This document shows, in pieces, positions 1-12,856 of a stretch of DNA of 64,000 bases (position 1 is the stretch's first letter; every line of letters starts with the position of its first letter). The stretch comes from Phoenix dactylifera. Lineage: Eukaryota > Streptophyta > Magnoliopsida > Arecales > Arecaceae. Where the stretch lies: positions 496,001 through 560,000 of the forward strand of contig NW_024067740.1 of assembly GCF_009389715.1 (NCBI RefSeq), written 5' to 3'. The translations under genes were made by a program, and so were the position numbers. The notes beneath the pieces were generated by a model. The model had not been told where the DNA came from and did not search any database. It saw only the letters and a list, made by a program, of their open reading frames with translations.

Positions 1-2585
1 GAAAGTCGAAACCATTGCTCATGGTATGGAGCCAAAGAATTCACTTGGACTATTGAAACGATCACCAAGAGCCTGCTGCCCTTCGCATGCTTGTTGCCAA
101 TTGAACAGCAGATTTTGTTCACATACAAGCTGGAAAATGTAGTAACAACAGGCACCACCACCTCAACTACTACGTATACACAAGTACATTCCTCAATTTT
201 GTAATTTTTTTTCCCATTTCACAAGTAATATGCTACAAGGACTGCCTTTTATATGACTGAATAGTCGAACACCATATGCTTTAATAAGATGAACCTACAA
301 CTCCATATTCTTTAATGAGATGAACCTACAACGAATACATTATATGATTTCCAAACAGTGTTTTACAATTTCATGGTTAATTAAACTGTCCCCATCATGC
401 TATCATAAGATGTTGACAGCAAAACATCAACAAAAATCAAATCATTGGAAACAAGTTAGGATTGAACATTTCCAAAAAGTATGAGGAAATTTCAATAATT
501 TTGACACAAACTTATATGTTTTATGAGAGCAATGTCATCCCTCCAGTTTTTTGCTGCTGTACTGCATTGATGAAAACCATAACTCTGCCCTCATTCAGGC
601 AAAACGTGGATCTGCACAACAAATTCCATATATCACATACCGGCCATACATTAGTAGATAAACCACTGTGGATGCATCACAGCAAGCCAAAATATAAACA
701 TGATCGCCATATAGACTATAAAAAGAATATGGACATTACAACTTATGAAGCATTCATTTGGAAAAGAGATTTTTTTTTTGTGTGAGAGAGAGAGAGAGAC
801 GGGGAGAGGGCGAACGGGAGAGGGAGGGGGGGGAGAGAGAGAAAGAGAGAGAGATCCTCCCAATTAGGGACAAATTATAAGATACCCACTGCATTTGCAA
901 ATACTTAAACAATATGGACACTTCTCTAGCAAATATTTTAATTCCTCTCCATACTAATCCATTCATTAAATTACGTGGAATATCTTGTCATCAAAAGATT
1001 CAGTTCAACAATATCCTGAAAATTCTCACTTAGGGCAACATCAATTACCACACCCAGCTGCCAGAGGTTCATAAGCGCACCATGTTCCACCCTGCCCCCT
1101 TTGCCTTTTCTCTAAGAAGAAGAGCTTTGAGAATAAATATTTCTAGTGCAGCAGCTAACTAATATCCTTGACCATGCATTACATAGCATAATAAATACTA
1201 ATCTCAAAGCGTTAAATCATCAAAAGATTCTAAATCCTCCATGATTCCTAAAACAGAGTAATCTTAGTCTCAAATGTTGCTGTTGAACTTATTCTTTCAA
1301 TTTATTACATGCACATATGTCTTCTTACTAATATATAATTTGACAACTATTTTATGCAAAATTAATTCCCGAAATCAATGCTTGATCTCCAGATGAGCAG
1401 CTGCAGTGTTTCAAGAATGGACAAATATAAAATGCACTCTATTCCTTCTACAAGATGCTGCCATTTACTGCAAATAGTGGAAATAGAAGTATGATATTGT
1501 TCAGAGATAACATTAGTAGTGTTGAAAACTTTTGAAGAATTTAATGTAAAAGCACTAGCACCAAGAGAGAGAGCTATGACTTACAGAAACAGTCTCAGCA
1601 CCAGTCTACAGGTTCTGCCACTGCCTCACTTCTGCATAAAATGAACAAGATTGGATTAGTACTTCCTGGAATGACAAATTCTTCCACTTCAAAAATTTTA
1701 CAGAACCGTGAAATTGTTGAGAAGGAAAAGAAAAGGCCCATTAACTTGTATCTCACTTCTTGGAGGTATACGAACAAGGTGAATATGTTAAAACCTAGAC
1801 AGCTGATGAGGTCCCAAGGTTGCAAAAATTAAATCATGTTCAAATAATGTTCCAGTTCAAGCAAGCCAAACACATATGGCACCATCCCCAGCTAGAACGC
1901 GGGACTTTCCTCTTGAAAGTTAAGCTTTACATTAAATGGCAAATACTAACTTGAATATGTACATGGAAACTGCCTAGAATTTTTTGATAAAAAGGAGTAA
2001 AATAGCCACGTCTGCACCAAATCAGTAGACTATCATGAGGGAAAGACAAACATTTTTGATATCTTGACTAGTTTCTTCTCTTGCCCTCTCTCTATAATCA
2101 AGTGACCTAGAATACCATGTAATGAACATTTGGAACAGAACTTACATGCCATCCTGGTAAACGGGTTGAGCTAACTCTGCAAGAATAAGCCCCCATCAGG
2201 CATCTGTCGGCACACAATTTAATGGCAGCGGAAATGAAGGGAACAATAATTTTGAGACCAGGACAATGAATGGCTGGTTTGCTTATATTCTTTTTCAGAG
2301 ATTACCTGAAAGAAAAATATAATAATAAGTCATAGGTGCAGCAAACAAACATAAGCTAATCGTAGAAACTTTATTAAATACCTCTATGGCCTATTTATAG
2401 CCTATCTCTTTCATCAAATGGCGATAGCTTCGCCCACGTATGATCCGTTGCCAAAAATACAGTAAAAATTCTTGAAGGCTCATTTGCATCCTTTGCTGAA
2501 CAAGCCTAAGCACCAGCAACAGGAAGTGGCCAATCAATGTAATGACAGAGTATATCAACTCATGGCAGTAAACAAGTACAGCAAC
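1..2585. other. Region downstream of the minus-strand NTPase gene
   Basis: No protein-coding gene can be supported here. The region lies 3' of the stop codon of the minus-strand P-loop NTPase gene and probably contains its 3' untranslated region. Splice-like signals facing the minus strand (for example near 2305 and 2190) could be untranslated exons, but none extends the reading frame. A purine-rich GA/GGGA tract runs from about 783 to 855. The short open frames on either strand have no recognisable domain and look like chance frames in AT-rich DNA. Confidence 0.5.
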
Positions 2586-5500
2586 TCACCATCTGACAAG
2601 GCACCTCTGAATACCTCTAGAAATTGGACGAATGAAAGATGGATCTCTCTGTGCATAGAGTAAACCAACCTAACCACAGATACGAAAATGTTAAATTACA
2701 TGGAATGCTTAAGATGTACAATTAGCGAAAAGTAGTCGGTGACACTTAGCAAATCAGGTTATGCAATTGATTGGAAACTTCTGGTACCTCCAGCATGGCA
2801 ACTGCAGAAGGATCATCCAGTATTTCGAGGCTATCATCAGCTAGATAATTCACCTATGGAAGAAAACACATAAAAATAATTAATTCTAGAGCCAAAATTT
2901 GAGAGAAACAACAACCAATTCAACTTGGTGGCATGCTATAATGATTCTTTATTAGCGAATACTGTTTTCACAATAACAAGATGAAGAGGTCTCTTAATAC
3001 TCTTTTCTCTTATCTGAAAAAGGCTAGAAATTATAATAAATCCCTCAAACTCAAAATTTTAGAATAAGGGAAGCTGCATATATACACCACTTACAGCCTA
3101 AGGCCTCTGACTCACTAAATATAATTTCACATATATACCTCCTCGTAGCAGTAATCATCAGAGTACACATTTACTACTTTGCACAGATTTGGCAACAATA
3201 CAATCTCCAACGAGCTGATCAGATGAAAATTCCAGATAATTTTGAGGTTTAAGGTAAGCAAATGACTCCTGTAGTATATACTTCAACGCCACATAGAATG
3301 GCCTCGAAGGATTATGCAGACAAACATCTATTGGCCTTCCATCTCCAGCACATCATACAAGATAAGGGAGAGGCAACAGAATGGGCCACTGAACCAATTG
3401 ACTTTGAAGCAATGTAAACAGTAAGAACCAACTTGGAGGCAACAGCTACAATGTCCGGAAAAGATATCTATCAAAGGACAAAGTTATAGAAAAACCAAGG
3501 GACTACTAAAGCTGCTAGGCAGACAAGGAAAGCATGTCTGTGTCTGCAGACTCAAAAGAATTCTACAAGCATGTGAAAATGAATAGCTAACAAGAGCATT
3601 TGGACAGTCACTGATGACAAAAGTTACTAATTTCCAACACCAGAAGTGTGTATTTCATGATACACGTGCTCACACTAGAAAGGGAAGTGAGCATCTCTCT
3701 GGGTAGCCTCTTTTGCATTCAATGAACTAGCTTGATCACTATTTCTAAGGCCAAAGCATGAGCATAACAGATGCATTCTCTAGTTGTCATCACGTGTGCG
3801 CACATACATCAACTGTATGAGATTAAAACAGAAATAAACAATTCAAAGAAAAGTACAGAGGTTCCACATATTGCTGTAATTATATATAAATGATCTCATG
3901 GTGACTAGACATTGCACTCTGAAATTTGATGCATGATGAGAAAACCTACCCCAAATTCCGTATTTACAAAAGATTGGACAAAGTCCATGAGTTGAACCTT
4001 TGCCCACTTCAAAGATGCAACAGGATCATCAGTACGAGGTGGATGCCTCCAAGGAGCACCAAAAAACAATCGAGTCTCTGGAATTTTCCCGGCACGTGCA
4101 TCAGAAGCAAATTTTTGCAGGATAACTAATGCTGATTCCATGGCTGGGTTCACCACAGTCACCTAACAAAGCACAAGAAAAAATAAATAAAAATAGTTTT
4201 TTCTATGAATTTGTAGAATCAAGTAAACACAAAAACCATGGACATTTTCTTTAAAAAAGTTACAGATATATCAAACTTTCCAAGTTACAGAGGCGTAGAA
4301 TAACAATATGACAATGGGAAGAAAATGGAGTTATTTCGACAAGAACAAAATAGGATCAAAAGGTTTTTAAGCCATTGTGGACACGTCAATTGTTAATTTA
4401 TTGCAGTGGTCGTTGGGAAACTTCATATTGCTAAATTAGATCACAAAGACAAATGAAAATGCATATTTCTGTTATCCTTTGAGAAAAAGGTCAAAGGTCC
4501 ACTTACAGCCTTTTTAATTGATAAACCACTGGGTGATGCACACATACATCTAAATTAGATCACAAAGACAAATAAAAATATATATTTCTTTTATCTTTTT
4601 GAGAAAAAGGTTGAAGTTCCATCTACAGGCTTTTAATCGATAAACCACTTGGTGTTGCACAGAACTAACAAAGTTGCTGGGTCAACAGTTTGACAACCCG
4701 ATTGAAGGAGAATCAAATATCAAACCTGAGTTCTACTTTTTTGAGACTTCAAATTCATCAACTAATAAGTTTTGAGATCTCATCTGCAGTATTTGAGATG
4801 ACTGACTATCTAAACATGGTTATCATGAAAGCAATCATAGGCTTCCAACAAGGGACCTTTGGTGGATAATTGTCTGGAGTCCAACCATTTATCGGAAAAT
4901 ACTGTTTTCTACATAACACCAAATCATGCATGCGAATGTCAACTTGCTTTGTTCTTAGATGTACCGTGGCACTCCTAGACACTCAATTATAAGGGACAGA
5001 CATTATAATTTAATAGAGGGTGATCTCAAAAGCAATGACTAAGAAGCCCACAGGCAGTCCAGAAAAAATCAAAACTTTCTCTTGGTAATCTGAGGTTCTT
5101 CTTCATGGTCATAGATTTTGAAGATGAGTAAAGCAAGGCACCTCAGGTCAAGAGATGGCCGCCCTTTTTGTGGCTAATTTCTCAAAAAATGTCTGTATCC
5201 TTGCTAAACTTTCACAATGAGGTCAGTTGATTTCCAGGAATACTACAGAGTAATTGCTCAGAAAAATATGCAACCAAATTCAAAGACGTGATGTCGACAC
5301 TATATTCAAAGATGTGATTTTGACATCCTACCCCAAGCTAATCAGTTCGTTTATATATGTTGACAAAAGAATGTTATGAAAAGCAAATTATTCCTATAAT
5401 TTTTACGGACTAGGTTGAACAAAGTAGTTTGATTAATAACTGATGGTGATATATTAAAATTATAGAAAAAAATCATAAGATACTTTAGTTATATGGATCT

Positions 5501-6881
5501 GCCAAGAATAAGGTCTAAAGAAATTGCTTAATGTTATAGCATTATTCAACATGCTTCTAAACCCTAACCCTAAACCCTAAGATATAAAACTTGCATATGT
5601 CTATGCTGATGTCAAACAAAATAAGTAAATCCTAGAAGCCATTTTTGCAATGTGCCATAATATAGCTATTTTTTTCATAGCTAAGCTTCAAGGTGCCTCA
5701 TATCAATATATGCCAAATAAATTTATTGCACTACATTATTATAGTTTACCTTTAATGGGATGTGACATTGTGACCTACTAAGTCACAAGCATCTACATAA
5801 GGATAGCACAAAACACAAGAAGATCTATTAGACAAGATACTATCCAATTTATAGTAGGGTAAGTAAAGCAAAGACTTCTCACTTGTAAATATGCCAAGTA
5901 GGCATCAACAATGTCCTCAAAACTGCTTCTGCTATTCTGCATAAGCCTGTAATAAGAAGGAAAGATTTTAGTCTATTGCAAGGTTGATTGTACAACATAG
6001 TAGGCTTGATGGTATCATACTGCTTACATGTAGGGAAAGCAGTAGAATTACCATTTACCAGAAAAATAGAAATGTTGCTCGATAAATAATTCCTGCCAAA
6101 ACAACATAGTTCATTGGATATCATGATCAAGAGTTAACTAAAACTTTCGGGCTGTTTGGATGCCCAGACAAATTATCCAGGAAGAAGTCCCCTGCTGACC
6201 CAAATATTTAAGAGAAAAGGCAGCAATGGTAGATTAAGATGATCAATGGAATCGGGGAGATCGCAGAACAAACAATTCTGAAAAGTTTGGATCCTCTGTT
6301 CTTTTTGAAACACAATTTTCACTATCCCATATTGTGAGGATTTCTGGATCGAAACTTTCCCTGAGTAGGAAAGAGAAGCTCTTCCATGCCAACTCCATGC
6401 TAGCTCATTCCCACCATCCACTTTAAATGGTGTATTCTCTGGAGGCATCCAAACAGGCTCCTAGTTTATTGTGTAGTTTATCATAAGTTGATAGAAATGC
6501 AGGCACGGACACTGCATTTCAGTTGGGCATAACATAATTTTTTTGTCATTTCTTCTCTTAAATATGTAATTTTTGTTTACATTTATCATAATAAACATAG
6601 TTCTTCAGAAAAACAGCATTTCTGTGAAACAGATATTTATTCAGAAAAACAGCAATGATGCTAGAGCCAGAAAAGAAAAATCTACGTAGCAACCTTGAAG
6701 TCCAGAACTAGCAATTGCAGAAAACAATAGAGCAGATTCACAATTACATTAAAGCAACAAAAATATAATGAACATGTAAGAAAGTGATGGCTATTGAAAG
6801 AAACTTAAATCTCGCATTTGAAAAGTTTAGCACCTGATTTCCCATGCTGTGATTCCCAATGAAACATTAAAAGATAGGGGA

Positions 6882-6940
<59 letters not shown>

Positions 6941-9387
6941 ATTTGCTAGGCATGATGATTTCATTCTATGCCAAGTTCTTGATCTTATACTTTTGGTTCA
7001 TGGAAGACAAAACATTCACCTTCCTTCCCCTGTTATGTTGCTTGTATCTTGCATTTAGATTGAAAAAGAACAAGCAAAGCAACTAGGTCCAACAAGGTTA
7101 AAAAAAAGACATGCATGTCTCAATTAGGTAGACATCATAAGCAAAAGCAGACAAGTGACTTACTCCTGGTAATGAGTGCTTCCTTTAAGCGCATATAGTT
7201 CAGAAATATGTCGTGGATTTGGGCCAAGAACTTCATCAATCACTTTCCACTAGAAATTCAACAAGCATCATTTTAGAATCAAAACACAGAAATTGGTAAC
7301 CAAGACAAAATGAGGACTACTACCTAGATGACAAAAGATTACTACCTCGGGCTCACTGAAGAAATCTGAAACCATGTGCAGCTTAGCTTCTTGAGGACTC
7401 CATCCAAAGGCCTTCGGATCATGGATTAGTTAATATGCAAGTTAGAGAGGGAAAAACTATAGATGCAATGATTCATTAAGATAATTAGCTGTACAGGAAA
7501 CCATTCTCTGTTTAATATAGAAAAACAAAAAGCCAAAAAAGCAGCCAGAAAAAGATACCTCACGGGAGATGAATATGTCTGGAAATCCAAAATCAATGAA
7601 CGCTTGATAGGAATAGTAACTGGAAAGTTAGAAGAAAGTTAAAGATGCATGCTGCATAAAGAGATAAACATTAAGACACAATGAAAGAAAATGATCGCTC
7701 TTCTTTTGAAGAGAATGAAAAAAAAAATGTCACTGTTAACAAAAAAAAATCATGAAAGAGAGTTAAAGCCTGTGTTTGGGAAGGAATTATTATGCCATTG
7801 ATCAGCCATACGCAAGAGTATGAACAGAAGATTGATCTGCCATTCATATTAGCTGGATAAACAGAAGGGGATCTTCAAAGCATCATCACATTCAGGACCT
7901 ACTGGTTGTCAGAGTAGAGTTTTGAGCGATTCAGACCCTGTGCGAGAGGAATCATGTGGCCGATAATCTGCCAAACATAGGGCATGGAACTATCTGGAGT
8001 TTGTGACTTATAAGGCTCAGGCAGATGGGCAAGACTCAAGAGTGCTATTTTTTGAGGACGTAATTGATGGGTTTGCCCTTCCTTGCTTAACAAAATAAAA
8101 TAAAAGGAATAAATTTGACTGCAAGATGCAAATTCCTATGTTACTTCCCTAGGATTAGACAAGGACTCGGTGATCTCAATGCGAACAATTAACAGCCCAG
8201 AGTAATCAGTTTATCATGAAACTTGTAAAGTTTTAATCGGACGACAACGAAACTCAGACCCAGCAGGTCCTATTAAAACAATCCAATTTGCTCCTGAAGG
8301 AAGAAAAAAAATGCTAAATACCAGCGTTAGGATCTTACCTATCTGATGTCACAAGAATGACTGGCAAGCATCCCTCATTCACACCAAGGGCTATCAATCT
8401 CCATATGAAGCTATCGTGGTACATCGCGGCAGACACAGTTGAATCATCTTCTGTCGACGTGGCCTTAAGCACATCAATGTTGTTTATAACCAGCTTTGGC
8501 TGCACCCAGAGGGGTAAGGGTTTTGAAATCGGAAGTTTGGGGGATTTTTAGATCTTATTTCTTTGGGCAGCGCAGCAGACCTGGAAGAAGTCGACCTGTG
8601 CAGCCTCGGAAAGGATCTCGACGAGGAGGTAGGGCCAATCAGTGGCGGAGTTGGCGAGAGGCCTGGAGAAGCCGCCGGTGCGGTTGAGATGGCGCACCGC
8701 CTCCCTCCTCCACTCCTGATGCATCCCGATCACCTCCTTGGCCAGCCTCAGCGCCACCATCGCCTCCCTCACGTACGCCGCCTCTTCCATCGAGTACCTC
8801 CTCCGGAGCGACCCTCCACCACCAGGAGCCGCGACATCGATCTCCCCTGGGCCGATCCTCGCCGAGAAAGCGAGTACGGCCTTGGACCAGAGAGCGGCCG
8901 CGGACTCGTCCCGCCGGGGGGAGAGGCGAAGGCCAGGGCCAATGACGCGGCGGAGGGCGGCGTGCAGGCCGTGCCACCTGTCGAGGGCGGCGAAAACGTC
9001 GCGGCTGCCGATGGCGCCAAGGCGAACCCCGCGGTCCACCAGTCTCTCCAGCTCGCGCTCCAGACTGGCACGCAGGTGGCCGAGGGGCCGCGGCGGTGAA
9101 GAGGAGGAGGCGGCCCACCAGGGGGTGTTGGGATAGGAGGCGGCGGCCGAAGCAGCGTCGTCGGATGCGAAGTCGACGTAGGCGGCGAGGTGGGGGCCGT
9201 TGTTCCAGTCGGGGAGGAGGCGGTGGAGGAGGAGGGAGGTCTTGCCGACGCCGCGGGGCCCGTGGAGGAGGAGGATGGGCCGCGGCACGCGGTGGTGCTG
9301 CGCGTGGTTGTTGAGCACGCTCTCCAGGATCGGCCGCGGGATGATCCGCCACGCCTTCGCCGCCACCGGACGCCCCATCCCAACCAC
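2586..9387 (-). CDS. P-loop NTPase (AAA/ATPase_2-like), nine exons, 535 residues
   Basis: Minus-strand gene. Coding exons in transcription order: 9387-8581, 8499-8339, 7619-7559, 7411-7346, 7249-7164, 5946-5883, 4162-3950, 2853-2788 and 2669-2586. All have GT..AG borders and the phases close to 536 codons including the TGA at 2588-2586. Residues 43-51 read GPRGVGKTS, a textbook Walker A loop. The start of exon 2 (LVINNIDVL, about residue 272) fits a Walker B strand. Later blocks such as AFGWSPQEAKLHMVSDFF and FFGAPWRHPPRTDDP look like conserved plant-family blocks. I see no signal peptide or membrane span. Exon 1 is very GC-rich, as is usual for the 5' end of monocot genes, while the introns are AT-rich. 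The fold suggests an ATP-dependent switch protein of the STAND/ATPase_2 kind. The substrate and process are unknown and I cannot name an orthologue. The start is the first ATG before Walker A. Confidence 0.85.
4432..4665. repeat. Tandem duplication, about 119-bp unit, in NTPase intron 6
   Basis: The stretch starting TAAATTAGATCACAAAGACA at 4432 recurs at 4551. The two copies stay alignable (AGAAAAAGGT, GATAAACCACT, GGTGxTGCAC) to about 4665 with scattered substitutions. It is a direct local duplication old enough to have diverged, with no coding potential. Confidence 0.8.
5557..5580 (+). repeat. Short interstitial telomere-like tract
   Basis: Three consecutive CCCTAA-type units, two of them the plant telomere unit CCCTAAA, lie inside intron 6 of the NTPase gene. 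The tract is only 24 bases, so it is no chromosome end. It could be a repair relic or chance. Confidence 0.6.
6149..6460. mobile_element. MITE-like element with GTTTGGATGCC inverted ends
   Basis: A stretch of about 312 bp in NTPase intron 5 begins GGGCTGTTTGGATGCC and ends with the near reverse complement GGCATCCAAACAGGCTC. Ends of this kind are typical of small non-autonomous DNA transposons in plants. No clean target-site duplication is visible, so the superfamily (hAT or PIF/Harbinger) stays open. The interior holds no long gene. The same 16-base end recurs at 60916 inside the PRMT5 gene. Confidence 0.6.
6885..6938. repeat. (AG)27 microsatellite
   Basis: An uninterrupted AG dinucleotide run of 54 bases in intron 5 of the NTPase gene. 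It is probably length-polymorphic. Confidence 0.97.
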
Positions 9388-9502
9388 CCGGCTTCCTCCT
9401 CCAAAGGCCGAGACCTGGCTATCCTTTTCTTCTTTTTTTTTCTGATTAATTAGTAATATGAACTCTTCCGCATTGCCATGTTGGGGCTCGGGGGGTTTAG
9501 AC

Positions 9503-9515
9503 TTTAGGGTTTAGG
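9503..9515 (-). promoter_or_regulatory. Telo-box-like motif upstream of the NTPase gene
   Basis: On the minus strand this reads CCTAAACCCTAAA, a telo-box core (AAACCCTAA), about 115 bases before the start codon. In plants this motif is common in promoters and leaders of growth-related genes. The position fits a promoter-proximal or leader element. Function here is inferred. Confidence 0.45.
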
Positions 9516-10852
9516 TTCGTGCCGACGTTGCTTCTGAATCGCTCGTTTCTTTATCATCGGATGGTGATGATAGATGCCAAGCTGGGCCTACTCCGCTTAT
9601 TATTTTATTCCTGGGTTTAGCGTGCTCCCAAAATTCCGTACAGTTAAGCAGGTTGATGCAGCTTAGGAATTACAAGAGATGGGGAACGGGCGATCTTGAA
9701 TCCGTTACCTGCGTAGAAACGCCATCCAATCAGCGGCTCCGCTCCGCTCTAAATATGAGCGGGTACGGTTTGTATAAAAAAGAAAAGTGTGTACGGCCTA
9801 CCACAATGAAGGATGAATTGGGGCCTCTAATAACGGATCTTGTATCCCAATTCATTTTAACAAAGCTAGAAGGAGGGGGGAGCTCTCAGGTGAACTGAAT
9901 CATTAAAAAAGATGCAGAATTTGTAGGATATAAACTCCTAGTTTCCTTAGCTACCGAAGATCCCTTGATGATGTTGGAATGAGTGAATTCTGCTTCATGA
10001 CATGGAGACTTGACTTAGATCATTTTTCTCCTCTGCAATCCTTCCTCCTTCCGGCCAATCTTGTAACATAAGGCTCCTCTTCTTATCTCTTTACCTATCT
10101 CCATCCAAGCTTGTCCCAACCTCCGCCTTCTTCATTGGCTCCACAACTTCTTCATCGGCAGTGATAAAAAGAAAGCTCTCACTCATTACCTAAATTTTGT
10201 TATTTCCACATCTAAGCACATCCAAGCTCGAACATCCCTGGCCTCTCGAGTTCCATTGCTATCATCTTCTCACTAACAAAAAAAAAAAAACCTCAAGATC
10301 TATATACTGCAGAAAAATCAGACATTGTCGACGCTTCTTAATGTATACACCGACGTAAAAAAGTATCGATAGTTTTATTTCCGATGTTTTCTAAAGCGTC
10401 GCAAAAGTGTCGGCAATGCTACCATCGATATTCAACTTTACGGTGTTTTTTGAAAGCGTCGTTGATTTTAAAAGACGTCGATGCTTATAAGTGTCCTATG
10501 GATATCAAGTTTTAGTCTAATTTCAAAACATTTTGGTTCTCTATTGCCACTTTATTTTCCAATATACCCTTTAACAAGGAGGATATCTATAGAAAATTAA
10601 TACAAAAAAGACTTGTTATTTGACGATCTCATCCTAGTTTTGAACTAGTCCAACTTACGTGAAGCTTGCTTAAGATAACTACTTTTGAACTGGTCCATGA
10701 CCATGAACTGGATAGTCCAGCTCGCTTAAGATAACTACGGGCGCCGTTTGAACATGGATTCAGCTGATTGGAATTATTTTCGGAAAAAATTCAATGATTA
10801 AAGTACAAGGGCAAAAAGATGAATAGATTTATATCTAACCCAAGCTTTGTAA
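9516..10852. other. Intergenic region between NTPase gene and tRNA-Glu
   Basis: This is the promoter side of the minus-strand NTPase gene and the 5' flank of the tRNA gene. No coding gene is supported. The right part holds a possible transposon end (listed separately). The rest is low-complexity AT-rich or unrecognised sequence. Confidence 0.5.
10271..10500 (+). mobile_element. Possible CACTA-type transposon left end
   Basis: The stretch opens CACTAACAAAAAAA. Over the next 230 bases it carries repeated short motifs around GCGTCG and GACGCTT in both orientations (near 10329, 10396, 10457 and 10473). Subterminal motif clusters next to a CACTA terminus are the hallmark of En/Spm elements. I find no matching right terminus or 3-bp duplication, so it may be a fragment. 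Confidence 0.4.
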
Positions 10853-10925
10853 TCCGTTGTAGTCTAGTTGGTTAGGATACTCGGCTCTCACCCGAGAGAC
10901 CCGGGTTCGAGTCCCGGCAACGGAA
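10853..10925 (+). tRNA. tRNA-Glu (anticodon CTC)
   Basis: A full cloverleaf can be drawn. Acceptor strands are TCCGTTG and CAACGGA with discriminator A at 10925. The anticodon stem CTCGG/CCGAG encloses the loop CTCTCAC with anticodon CTC at 10887-10889. The T-arm contains GGTTCGAGTCC, which is also the B box; the A box is in TAGTCTAGTTGG. The gene is intronless and CCA is not encoded, as expected for a nuclear gene. It decodes GAG in the cytosol. The organellar tRNA-Glu normally has a TTC anticodon, so this is unlikely to be an organelle insertion. Confidence 0.97.
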
Positions 10926-10927
10926 AG

Positions 10928-10934
10928 TTTTTTT
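10928..10934 (+). terminator. RNA polymerase III T-run terminator
   Basis: Seven T residues begin three bases after the tRNA-Glu discriminator base, a standard Pol III stop signal. Confidence 0.85.
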
Positions 10935-10989
10935 AAAAAACGTTTTATTCATTTACGTTAGCATTTTGCGCTTGACCCCTCCACTTCGG

Positions 10990-12856
10990 CTGGCCTATTT
11001 ATTTCGTCTGGTGCCGCGCGGCGGCGTCTGACTGCCGTAAATTGTTCGTCCACCAGGTATCGCGATCTGTCTCTTTCTCAGGTTTTTTTTTTTTAAATTT
11101 ATTTTTAATTTTAATAGCAAAAAACAGAAGCTTCTTTGTTTTAGAAAGAATCATCTAAATCATCTTTTTCATTAAATTAATTATGTCTACATATTCATAT
11201 CCTTTCTTCGTAAGAAAATCCGTTGTGTCTCGCCTTGCGTAATTACGTGTTATTGGAGCCGGTGCTGATGCTTTTATCTCCTGCCGTTCTAGCTGATTTC
11301 TCTTATCTGTTTTCTTCTTTCCTTATCATTCCCCTCTCTTGTGTATGGGTTAGATCGGCTGCGTCTCTTGTTTTTTGTTGCTGGTCCATCATCTTGGAAT
11401 TGTTATATAGCAGTCTACCGTTGGTGCACCAGATGTTTGTTAATTTGCTGCAGTGATCTGTTCATAGAAAACGTAGCATCTTTTTTGGTCCCGAGTGCTG
11501 GCTTATGCCTGCTAATCTTAGCAGACGTGTTTCCAGAAGTGCAGCGTAAGAACCAGTGTTTGAATTGATGGCCGCACCCTTCTTGTTGTGTCACCAAAGT
11601 TTGTCACATTAAGTCCCGGATTCATGCATCTGCCGCATGCTTTTGATGCTAATCTGTGAATCATAAATTTATATTGTTAGCTTTTTGTTGTATCTGTTCA
11701 CTTTGTTCCAACGTGAAAAATCTTGTGTATTTGCTCATCTTTTCAATTTTACTTATAAAAGATAATGCTGCATGACATGCAGGCTTTTTTGATGGTTTTG
11801 CTTTTGGTACGCCTATCTATGTCTGTTCTTGATATGTATTTAATGATTGGTTGCTTTGTTTCTCCATAATATGCATGACTCCTACTTTAGATGCTTCTCT
11901 TCTCTCTCTGCACTGAAAGCTTCAGATTTTTTTTCTCTCTTTTTGGGGATAATTATCAGATGCTTTTTAATTCCCTTGTCGATATATTCATTCCTAAATT
12001 ATGCTTCATATGTTCACTTGGAGATCTTATCACACGATAAACCACCAAAGAGTCCTAGTACATCGATACCTGCATTCGTTTGGTGAATTTTGATTTTGAA
12101 CGTGCATGTATATGGACTAAACTTTTCTTTTTCCACCGTCTCATCTCAGAGGCAGTTGTCTTGTACATGACCATCTATTGATAAAAAATATCTTGCTGCA
12201 TCCCCAATGCATCTCCTGGCAAGCTACCCATCTGAATAATAAACCCTAGAAGGCAAGTTCTGGAACAATTTTTTCTCCGCATCGGGGTTCGATGGGTTTG
12301 GATAGAAATAATTACATCTCTTTGATTTAGGGTTTTCATAAACCTGACAAAACCAAGACAAACTCCTCCCACTATCAATCGGTAAGCGAGTCTTCTCTCC
12401 TTTGATAGAGATTATTTCTAGAAAAAAGGAAAATAAAAAGAAAACGAAAGCTTTTCTCTTCCACCATTAGTTAGTTCCCTTTGGTTTCTTTATCATCCTA
12501 TTCTTCCTTTATCTGACTCATTGTAATGAGGGTTATGCTTCGCATTTCAATCCCTATTGTTCGTGTGTATCGTTTGTGCGTGCATGCATGCATGTTTGTT
12601 TATGTTTTTTGTAAACAACCATTGCAGCCATGGAATGCTGAAAACCCCATTGTCAAAAAATCTCACTGCTATTCTTCAAGTTTATGCTGATCTTTTATCT
12701 TGTCTGGTAGTTTTTTTTTTTTAACTTCTCAATCCTGTTCTGGTTGATGGTCCTAGTTATGACCTCTCTAGCTTCGCTCTGCAAGCTGACAGACTGATAC
12801 TTCACTGTCATAATACTCTCTTCATTCTAACAATTACTGATGTTTCATGTAGCTTT
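10990..12856 (+). other. Probable 5' leader and leader intron of the acidic-protein gene
   Basis: A GC-rich patch at about 11010-11055 ends CCACCAG followed by GTATCG, a plausible donor. The acceptor TTTCATGTAG lies at 12843-12852, four bases before the ATG at 12857. The intervening 1.8 kb is T-rich on the plus strand like a plant intron. A second possible donor (AATCG followed by GTAAGC) is near 12381. The transcription start and exact leader exons cannot be fixed from sequence alone. Confidence 0.45.

Noticed and set aside
2140-2310. Extra coding exon of the NTPase gene after exon 9
   Set aside because: Exon 9 reads directly into TGA after CLVRW, and splicing to either candidate acceptor also gives an immediate stop.
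8563-9404. Several long open frames on both strands overlapping the GC-rich first exon of the NTPase gene
   Set aside because: GC-rich DNA lacks stop codons. Only the 8581-9387 minus frame carries a Walker A motif and splices in phase to the later exons.
10853-10925. tRNA-Glu as a plastid DNA insertion
   Set aside because: The anticodon is CTC, while the plastid tRNA-Glu uses TTC; the Pol III terminator also fits a nuclear gene.
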